From positions 1-64,000 of the forward strand of contig MU857622.1 in the NCBI GenBank assembly GCA_033296725.1: 64,000 nt of DNA. Reading direction: 5' to 3'. Every line of letters begins with the position of its first letter. Position 1 is the first letter of the stretch. The DNA comes from Corynascus novoguineensis. Taxonomy: Eukaryota; Ascomycota; Sordariomycetes; Sordariales; Chaetomiaceae. The notes beneath the pieces are model-generated. The model was not told the origin of the DNA. It ran no database searches and saw only the letters and a list, made by a program, of their open reading frames with translations. The position numbers and the translations under genes are program-made. Positions 1-7,704 of the stretch are shown piece by piece.

Positions 1-483
1 ATCTGGGAGGTCGCGACAGGCGCCTGTATACAGACGCTCGAAGGGCATAGCGGCTGGGTCAGATCAGTCGCCTTCTCGCCGGACTCGACCTTGGTCGTGT
101 CGGCGTCAGACGATAGCACTGTCAAGATCTGGGAGATCGCGACGGGCAGGTGCAAGCATACGACCAATACCGGCACAGGACTCCAGAAAATCTCTTTTGA
201 TAGCACCGGCTCACGACTCCACACGGATATTGGTATTATCGAGCTAGCTACGCAGTCTACTTTATATACGGTACCTCGAACGGGTGCTACGCTACAACCC
301 CTCTATCCTCACAATTACGGCATAGGTCAGGATAGGATGTGGATCACGAGGAACTCAGAAAACTGGCTATGGATGCCACCAGATTATCGGCCAGTGTCTT
401 CGGCTTTAGCGCCAACGACAATCGTCATTGGTTGCGCATCGGGAGAGGTCGTAATTATGACGTTCCAGCAGACAAGCAGCTAG
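1..483 (+). CDS. C-terminal end of a WD40-repeat protein, HET-E/NWD (NLR-like) type; 5' end outside window
   Basis: The frame is open from base 1 to a TAG at 481-483 (160 codons visible), so the start lies upstream. The sequence shows one WD40 blade ending in KIWE (residues about 28-43), preceded by the tail of another (IWEVATG) and the linker TLEGHSGWVRSVAFSPDS. This near-identical blade style is usual in fungal NACHT/NB-ARC-WD40 proteins of the HET-E/HNWD group, whose WD40 repeats act as the recognition part of a heterokaryon-incompatibility or innate-immunity receptor. The last 90 residues are a non-repeat cap with WLWMPPDYRP and VIGCASGEVVIM, which resembles the conserved C-terminal cap of these proteins. 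The nucleotide-binding domain is not in the window, so NLR identity is inferred. A decayed retrotransposon follows about 410 bp downstream, as is common for this fast-evolving family. Confidence 0.75.
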   Translation: MWEVATGACIQTLEGHSGWVRSVAFSPDSTLVVSASDDSTVKIWEIATGRCKHTTNTGTGLQKISFDSTGSRLHTDIGIIELATQSTLYTVPRTGATLQPLYPHNYGIGQDRMWITRNSENWLWMPPDYRPVSSALAPTTIVIGCASGEVVIMTFQQTSS

Positions 484-893
484 CGATGTAAACCTCTGTA
501 TCTTGATCACCGATGTCCTGTCGGCCCTTCTCCCTCTCTTTCCTTTTCTTTCCTCATAGCGTGTCACAGGAGGGGTCTGGGGGGCACAGTTATTAAATAC
601 TTTGTTGGCCATGTTGCACAGTACATTCGAGCACCTTCGGCCTTGACACCAGACCAACTGGGGAGGAGGGAAGGGCTGAGAGGGAGGGGACTGGAGTTAG
701 AGTGATTGGAGGTAGTAAATAATGCAGCGGAGAGAAATCTTGACACGCTGAACCCTCCCCTCTCAGTCGCTACACCTCAGTACGCGCCTGCCGCTACGAT
801 ACCTGCTTCTGAGCTAAGTTTATCATCCTCGGGCTATATCTTCCTTGTTCACCGACCTTTGTACGATGGAAAGGATATGACCGGCCTTCGGAG
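484..893. other. Intergenic stretch between the WD40 gene and the left LTR
   Basis: This stretch of about 410 bp shows pyrimidine- and purine-rich runs (about 520-560 and 660-690) and no convincing coding frame. It holds the 3' flank of the WD40 gene. No terminator, RNA gene or element boundary was recognised. Confidence 0.4.
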
Positions 894-1030
894 TGTGAGG
901 ATTGACCAAGCAGCACTGCAATAACCGGTTGACCAAACCTCTATTAAAGGACGTCGAATTGCAAGTCAACACATGTGATCCAATAGCAGTACGTAGACCT
1001 ATACTGTTGACGGTCAGCCACTTCGTCACA
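894..1030 (+). repeat. Left LTR of the gypsy element (137 bp)
   Basis: It starts TGTGAGGATTGACC and ends CTTCGTCACA, giving the short terminal inverted repeat TGTGA/TCACA. It aligns along its length with 3073-3206, for example a shared block TCGAATTGCAAGTCAACAC and a shared ATACTGTTGAC. The two copies differ by many substitutions and a few small indels, so the insertion is old or mutated. It is short for an LTR. Confidence 0.7.
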
Positions 1031-1275
1031 CGAAGCTTTCTTCTAGAAGCAAATAGATTTCCGCCTGCTCGAAAACAAGCTTTCGAGCAAAACTATGTCG
1101 TTGTATGCGTAACGTTTCTCTACGGCAATATCACAGCTGCTTGGGTCAATTATATCACAAAGCAGGAGGTAGATCCTAACTTCCGGCATGAGACCACCAC
1201 CTGGCAGGAGTTCACCGACTCCATGTATAATCAGTTTACTGACCCTAACCACGATCATGACGCTTACAGCTAGCG
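1031..1275 (+). pseudogene. Retrotransposon gag-like fragment
   Basis: The frame that runs out of the left LTR reads through about 80 residues to a TAG at 1271-1273. It includes FLYGNITAAWVNYITKQ and TTTWQEFTDSMYNQFTDPN. The spacing of an aromatic/Gly segment, AAxW, and then TWxEFxxxxxxxFxDPN is the signature of the Retrotrans_gag capsid domain. No start codon can be assigned and the zinc knuckle is absent. At about 1262 the frame reaches the integrase segment through what appears to be a deletion junction. The assignment rests on the motif pattern only. Confidence 0.55.
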
Positions 1276-2318
1276 CCTTCGCTGAGCTCTTCTACGACCA
1301 CGTGTATCGGCCTTCCGGTCTGTCCCAGTCAATCATCTCCGACAGAGGATCACTCCTTACCAACCAGTTCTGGGGAGTCCATGCTCGCTGCTGTAAATGC
1401 AGCGTCGTCTGAGCATAGCATACCACCCACAAACCGACGGCCAGACCGAGCAGCGGCTTAACCAAATTCTGGAGCACTCCTGAGAACTTTCTGTAGCCAA
1501 GACCAGGCAGATTGGGCACACCACTTACAGCTAGCCGAGCACACCTATAATACCTGTGGTGTGGTGCGTCCTATATAGGACATATTTCCCTGAGGTTCCC
1601 CCTTGACGGGAGCCGGTTCTCCGTTTTGGGAGTTCCTACAATACCTCGTACCATTCGGTAACCCACACAACCCCTGTCTTTCTGCATTACAACTTCCATC
1701 CTAGGGATCCGGCAGACCTTCTACCAACCCGAACAAGAAGGCTCCCGCTGCAGAAAACCGGGTCAACATTCTTAATGTCAAGGGAGGTTCTCAAGCGTAT
1801 TCTGAGCGACGCAGCTGCCGCGTACAGAGAGTGGTATAACAGGAAGTGGGAGGACCAGCCTTTCGAAATTGGCGACTGGGTTTGGCTCTCTACAAAGCAC
1901 ATTCACCAACATCACCTATGCAGCAAGCTCGCAATAAGTTCATTGACCCGTTCCGTGTTTCCAGGATTATTGGCGACCGGAAGATGGCGTACCAGCTTGA
2001 CCTCCCTACACGGTACCACATCCACAATATGTTTCCGATCTCACTCTTGGAACTCTTCCGTGGAACTGTTGAAGAAGTCCAGAAGCAGAACTAAAGCGTC
2101 GATGTGGAATTGGAGGGTCTCTACTACAAGGTTAAGGCCATTATTGACCATAAAGGGCCACAAAACAACCGGCACTTCTTCATCACGTGGAAAGGCTACC
2201 CACCTGAGGATAACTCATGAAAGCCATGTAGCAACCTCGATCACGGCAAGATACTCTATACATACGAAGCACAAATCGCTAGAGCACATTTTTGGGAACA
2301 TACAAAAGCACGATAACT
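1276..2318 (+). pseudogene. Integrase plus chromodomain remnant of the gypsy polyprotein
   Basis: Scattered frames carry the hallmarks of a Ty3/gypsy integrase. In order they are ELFYDHVYRPSGLSQSIISD and RGSLLTNQFWG (1283-1380), then AYHPQTDGQTEQRLNQILE (about 1417-1475), then QADWAHHLQLAEHTYN (about 1505-1550). Next come REWYNRKWEDQPFEIGDWVWL (split by a frameshift near 1900) and DPFRVSRIIGDRKMAYQLDLP. From about 2099 a chromodomain reads VKAIIDHKGP and HFFITWKGYPPEDNS, then hits TGA (2218-2220) exactly where Trp is expected, and resumes with KPCSNLDHGK. At least three frameshifts and two further stops break it, so no protein can be made. The chromodomain places the parent element among chromoviruses. 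Confidence 0.75.
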
Positions 2319-3072
2319 GTTACTACGACAATAAACTCCTTGAATCGCTACCTACGCTTTGGAAAATTACGCGGCGGAACACTAGAGAGGCAGCGTACAG
2401 CTTTCCCCCAGCCCTCACGTCTACCAGAGGCTCTGCGCCCTCATCTGAAGAAGATACCACCACTCTCCCCACTCTCCTCTCGGATTTTGTCACCCTCTTG
2501 GTCATAGTCACCATGCTCATCGTCGGAAACAGGCTTAAAATCAGTCTCTTATGGCGCTCTAACCAAGTTTCCAAGACGGTTTACACGCTTGACTACGAGA
2601 CAGCACCTTAAAAGCATCCTCCTGCCTGCGACCGAATCTCTGCATGCTCTTCGCGATACGGCTGTTGATGGCCACCAGCTGTTCAGACATCTACCTTAGT
2701 ACCTTGTCGTCGGTGTCCACCTGCTCCTGGAGCTCTGCAAACTTGCCGGCAGGAGCACCGGAGGGAGCGGCTCCCGAGCGCTCGCCATCCTCTCTATCCA
2801 AGGCGACATAGCCTAAGCGGCGTAGGACAAGCTTACGGCCAGCGGCGACAGAGGCCGCAGCATACTCTGCAAGCACGTTCTTGTTGCTTTCATTGGGTTG
2901 ACCTCCGAACGATCAAAGGAACCCAGCATCAGTGTCGTCAAACGCGGCGCGAAGTTTCCAAACCTATGACACTGCGAAAAATATGCCAACAAACTATTCA
3001 TGCAACTTCATCCCCATAAGCACGGGAATTTTCGAGTCTATCAAGGATCTCGACGCTACGGATGACGGCCGG

Positions 3073-3206
3073 TGTGACGATTGACCAAGCGGCACTGCAA
3101 TGACCAGTTGACGAACCTCCCATAAAAGGATGTCGAATTGCAAGTCAACACTTGCAATCTAATCGCAGTACATATACTGTTGACGAAGTCCAGCTTCTTC
3201 GTCACA
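3073..3206 (+). repeat. Right LTR of the gypsy element (134 bp)
   Basis: It starts TGTGACGATTGACC and ends CTTCGTCACA, and it is a direct, diverged copy of 894-1030. It lacks a few bases present in the left copy near the ATACTGTTGAC block. The about 750 bp before it (2319-3072) hold no recognisable retroviral motif. They may be non-coding 3' element sequence or a nested insertion. Confidence 0.7.
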
Positions 3207-5603
3207 GCTGAGAGTTAAGGAGGAAGAACCTGTAAACCGTCAGCAAGCTGCCAAGGAGCGCTGCTCCCATCAGCGCTTCTGAAGGGGGTGGGTGACGTAC
3301 GGAGGGACACGGGTGTCAGCCATCAGCACAATGGAACAACGCGCGATTTGGCCAGCTTGGTCGAAGCAAAAGTTGTTGGCTGATAGAGGTTCCTCAACGG
3401 TTCTATGGGCACAAGTACGACACCTACAAGCGGCGTCAGGGATTGGCAAAAGCAATACAGTAGTAGTGTGGCCTACGGGATAATCCGACGAGCACCCTTT
3501 TGAACCGGCCCCTTCTCCTTTCCAGGAGCACCCGGAGCCGGGGCTGAAGAGACGGGCAAAGCTCAGGGTCGGAAGGCGAGAAAGGAGGGAGAAGAGCTTT
3601 CTCCCCGCTTATAACGCTGGTCTTTCGGACCTTGGGCATAGGACCACCATCATCACTGGGCTAGAGCGGGTCAGCAGGGAGCAGCAAGAGAGCAACAAGG
3701 GAGCGAGGTTTACAGCTAAGGTGCTTCTTCTTCCTCCTCTTGTGGCCGGAGGCCGCAACGGTAGCCTTGTTCTATATTGGGGCGGAACTCTGTGGGGGGA
3801 AGGCTATCGCGGTAGCTTTGGTAAACTTCCCAGGGTAGGGGAGCGGGAACCGCAAACGCCTACGCTGAACAGCTACCAATCGGTTTTCCAGTTTTGGCTA
3901 CCAAACCCTTGCTGCAGAGGGTTCCACAGGTTTCGCTGGCGCTACCTGCAAGAAACCTTCTAAGAGTGGTTGCGTATGTCATATGGGAGATGTTCGCCAT
4001 TGTTGGACTACTGAAGAGTTATGACGACGCTGTAGATCGCTCCTGGGAACAGGAAACCAGAAGGAGGGCCCTATTAGGACCGAGGAAGCGGTAGAGCGTG
4101 GACCTTATGCCAGCGGGCAAGGCACTCCTGAGTCGTACCGGAGCGGATGTGTAGGGCCGAAACACAGGGGCACATCTCGCTATGGGCATAAGAAATCAAG
4201 AACACGCTATCCTCCATACTTAAACAGCGTTAAATAGCTATGTCAAAGTGGAGAAAAGCCAATCGAAGAAACTAGATACTATGATCTCACCAAGAAGGCA
4301 ACGGAGAATCGACAAATTGGAGATCGTGATCTGATCAGACGGCGCAAAGCACCAACTTGGCAATATTCTTCTCAAGCCAACTTGAGTCTCAGAGATTTGA
4401 AGCAGTGTGGCACGTGTTATGTAAGGAACTTGGGTCCGCGACACGGCAGTTCCACGACAGCTCCATGATGCAGCCTGAGTGGTTGGATCGTCGTATGCAA
4501 TCACTTTGTATTTGCGTTGAGTTATATCAATGGGCATGTAAAAAGTTTGGAATACATTGTCCCAAAGAAAATTCGGCGTGTTATTTGCATCATGTAACTA
4601 TAACTAAAGATCTTCCATTCTTTCAGGCTCCTTAAACAGACAACCTTCGCCTCTATCGTTCTGCACTATGATGGGCACCTTAAATGCCATGCCATCCCAC
4701 TCAGAGAAATCAAAACTTCACTTCTCAACTAGAGTCTCGTATGGGTTGGCGAACAGAAAATACGTCGTATATACTTCAGCATCATCCACCAGGTACCTTT
4801 CTCGCTCCTATTCACTACACTAGCACGGCTTTACCATACATGAGATACCCTTCAATCGTACAGCAACAGTCCACCGTGAACCCCCTTTCGACAGTCGAAC
4901 AGTGACATGAAGGGGAAAAAAAGACGCTGACTCTCGCTTTCGCGTTCGCTCTATAGTGTGCCCGAACATAAAGCTAAAGTCACAATGCCAAAGACAACCG
5001 ACCCATCCTTTTGCTATGCAAGCCCACGCCTCCCAGTGACAAGAACCCCCCACAACTCCTCTCAGAATGACCGAGAAGGAAGAAACTCCGAAGCCCGCGC
5101 GCAAAACTGGAGACGACAGGAGAAGGGAAGGGGAGGGGCAAGATGACAACGTAGAAGGTAAGGATGATGATGTGAGAGAAAAAAGGGTAGTAGAAAAACG
5201 CCCCTGCCAGATAACGCCTGTGAACCCACCCCCCTTCCCCCAACCCTCCCGCCAGCGCTTGTAATATGGATATTTCCTTCCTTCATAAACATGACAAGGC
5301 TTTTCCCATCCCACTTTCAAAGAAAGGTTTTCCTCCCAGAATGAGCAGCCGACTTCTCGCCCCCCGGTATCCGCTGCGTGTCTATCTATCCGTCCGTCCA
5401 ACTCTTCATGGCTCTTCCAACCTCTTAGCAATAAGGAGGGAAGTGGTCATGGCGGCCGATCCGCACTAGCTGTTAACCTCGGCGAGATCAACTATTTGTA
5501 CCTGCTATCGAAGGCGGTCGCCTAGGTAGCGGTAGAAACCCGGATTATAGGGTGCCGAATATGCGAAAGCGGACTCGCGCCGTAGCCTTTTTGGTTTGGT
5601 GCC
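3207..5603. other. Gene-poor stretch of about 2.4 kb
   Basis: No frame here looks like a conserved protein. The open frames are short, low in complexity and mutually overlapping. The part from about 5090 to 5240 is purine-rich on the + strand (GGAAGG/AGGAGAAGG runs). The last about 120 bp probably belong to the 3' UTR of CAF40, which is transcribed from the right on the - strand. Its position next to the decayed retrotransposon suggests more relic repeat DNA, but no family was recognised. Confidence 0.4.
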
Positions 5604-6872
5604 CTAGAGTCCAAGTTGGCCAACGGTAGGCTCCATCGCGTTCTCTGATAGGTTGATCAACAGCTGGGCCAGGCAGCGCTTAGTGGCGGCATCATCGCGC
5701 AGAACAGCCGAAAAGGTCTGGTCGCGAAGCGGCTGGGGGAGGCATTGCCGAAGAGCTTCGCGCGCGCGGGCATTATCGCTGAGCCTATACGGGGCCAGTC
5801 AGTTACGACTGTACAGAGAAGCTGGGGGAATTCAATGTGCGGTTACCTCAAAAAGCACCTAACTACGTGCTTCAGCAGCCTCGCAGTCTGCTGCTCCACC
5901 AACTGAGCCACCATATTGCTGAGTACCGTACCCACAGCATAGAAGCGCTCGTAGGTGGCGCAAATGTAATTCAGACCGTTGTCGTCAAGGAGGATCTTTT
6001 GCACAATAAAGATGGCAACGGTTTTGCTAAGCTCGGAGCCGGTCTCCATGATACGGAGGCAGAGCGGGATGATCTCCGTGGTGAGAAGGAAGTTGATGAC
6101 CTCGGACGAGTCATTCTTAACCAGCGCACCGATTACACCGAGCGACGTCAGCCGAAGGTACTCGAACGGTCGCGATTTGGATGTCGTGTTGAGGAAGGGG
6201 TATAGATAGAGCGGAATATGCGCTGTAACGTGTGTCAATGCACTGACGGTTGGAAGTAGCCATGTCTTTACGCCGCCTGCGGAAAACTCACCAGTCAAGA
6301 AAAGTGTGCGCGTCTCGTTGTGGGAGGCGACGCATTGGAGGAGGGCCAGCGCATTGCAGACTCTGTTGGAGGCAGCAGCAGTAAGCTGGGATGGGCTCAG
6401 GAGGTTGTAGACACTGATTATCTCCTGCAGGAGAGATGTCATGACACCTGCGTCGTCATGTTAGCGCGCCTATCGTGCGAGACTAGGAGGCCGCAAGCCG
6501 AGCCCGGGGATATGTCCTACCAAACGAGTGCCACAGAATCAGAGCAAGCTCGGGAACTTGCTCTCGCTTCTTGCTGAGTTCCAAGAGTGCGCCCTCGCGC
6601 GTGTTCTCGTTTAGCAGGTCGGCAATATACTGCAGCGTCCGACGGTTGTCCTCGGACACAGTTGACTCGAGGGTGGTATCCTGGGCATGGGCTTGGGATA
6701 GAACGCTAGCGGCGTTGTGGGCGTTGGCAATGCGATTGTAGTGCTGCTGCTGAGCAACGTTTGCGGCCGCGGCCGCGGCTTGGGCATGGTGCTGGTGCGA
6801 CGTCTGCTGGTGCATCCAAGCCGAGTCGGCCTGGGGATATTGGTGGCCGTAGACGTGTGGATTGTGCATCAT
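5604..6872 (-). CDS. CAF40: CCR4-NOT subunit Caf40 / CNOT9 (Rcd1 family)
   Basis: Exons are complement(5604-5784, 5847-6222, 6292-6447, 6521-6872), giving 354 residues. The protein is the armadillo-repeat scaffold subunit of the CCR4-NOT deadenylase, which binds RNA-degradation adaptors in the cytoplasm and nucleus. The body is almost textbook Rcd1, with SNRVCNALALLQCVASH, RPFEYLRLTSLGVIGALVK, NFLLTTEIIPLCLRIMETGS and ARLLKHVVRCFLRLSDN. The divergent N-terminus (about residues 1-75) is His/Gln/Ala-rich, as in fungal homologues. The 69-nt intron at 6223-6291 is in frame and stop-free, so a naive model would keep it. Removing it restores the family sequence FLTAHIPLYLYPFL. The start at 6872 is the first of two adjacent Met codons; a longer in-frame upstream start is possible but unlikely. 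Confidence 0.95.
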
Positions 6873-7704
6873 CTTGAATATGAAGAGTTGCCCTCGACTA
6901 GACTTTGAAGGTGTTATCTGCGACAGAACTGATCGCAGCAGCACGGGCAGAGGGTTGAGTTGCTTTGTCGATGCCGGATGCTGGGTGTGAAATCGGGAGT
7001 CGATGTTGGTTATCGGTCGGGCCGGAAGAGAGAGTGCGGCAGAGTCGGGCTGCGTGTCATGAGCGGATGTCGTTTGGTGTCAGTCAATCTAGTTCGACAG
7101 GCGACCCGTTTGCCGCAAGTTGCGTGTGCACCTGGCGCCGAGAACTCGAGGTAGGAAGTGGGGGATGGCGTGAAGTCTGGTGATGGTCGATGGCTAGCAA
7201 GAGGAGCCACAGGGCCATAGAGCCGCAGCCGAATGGGGCACGGTTTTTGGCGGGCCGTGCACAGGCCAACAGTGGGGTCAACCTGATTTCCTTTCAGCCC
7301 AATGCACTCTGCAACAGATCGACCAATCAAAACCCGACAAGCTTGTGAGCTTACTTGCTCTTCCCATTCGATGACCTGAGGAGTCCCAGTCTCTCAGCTG
7401 ACAGCTCGGAGAAGGGATATTCTTGCCCAAATCCACGTTCTTCAAAGTTCTAACCCGATGTCTAAAAGTTTTTTGGTTCCTCAAAATATCATTTCGGTTC
7501 TTAAAGGACAACTAACAGCAAGCCACAGCTATTATAACTATAGCAAAGCTCGACTGACCATCGAATAATAATCTAACAAAAACTGAACGCCAACCATTTG
7601 TTGAGATGCCCTCACCCTCCTACGCTTCTTGACGCAGTTTACCCAAGGATATCTCCATTTATGTATGCCTTTCTTTTACCTTTCAGTTCAGATCCTTTTG
7701 TCTA
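6873..7704. other. Intergenic: 5' region of CAF40 and 3' flank of the GPI protein gene
   Basis: No coding frame or RNA gene is supported in this 832-bp stretch. Both flanking genes are on the - strand, so it should contain the CAF40 promoter and 5' UTR at its left part. It also includes the downstream flank of the next gene's promoter only indirectly. No clear TATA box or factor site was recognised. Confidence 0.4.

Larger units (their letters stand above)
894..3206 (+). mobile_element. Degenerate, internally deleted Ty3/gypsy LTR retrotransposon (chromovirus)
   Basis: Two direct repeats, 894-1030 and 3073-3206, both begin TGTGA and end TCACA and flank about 2.04 kb of internal DNA. The internal part reads gag-like (1031-1275), then jumps directly to an integrase fragment, then to the C-terminal chromodomain of a chromovirus. 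Protease, reverse transcriptase and RNase H are missing, so the copy is a deletion derivative. It also carries frameshifts and in-frame stops, for example the TGA at 2218-2220 where chromodomains normally have Trp. This G-to-A type of change fits repeat-induced point mutation. The five bases flanking the element do not form an obvious target-site duplication, and no primer-binding site or polypurine tract was recognised. It is certainly not autonomous. Confidence 0.75.

Noticed and set aside
884..3211. Target-site duplication around the gypsy element
   Set aside because: The five bases before the left LTR (CGGAG) and after the right LTR (GCTGA) differ. Mutation may have erased a duplication, but none is visible.
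4820..5431. A 203-codon - strand frame in the gene-poor left region
   Set aside because: It is Ser/Leu/Trp-rich and arises from a purine-rich tract. There is no domain and it overlaps other equally poor frames.
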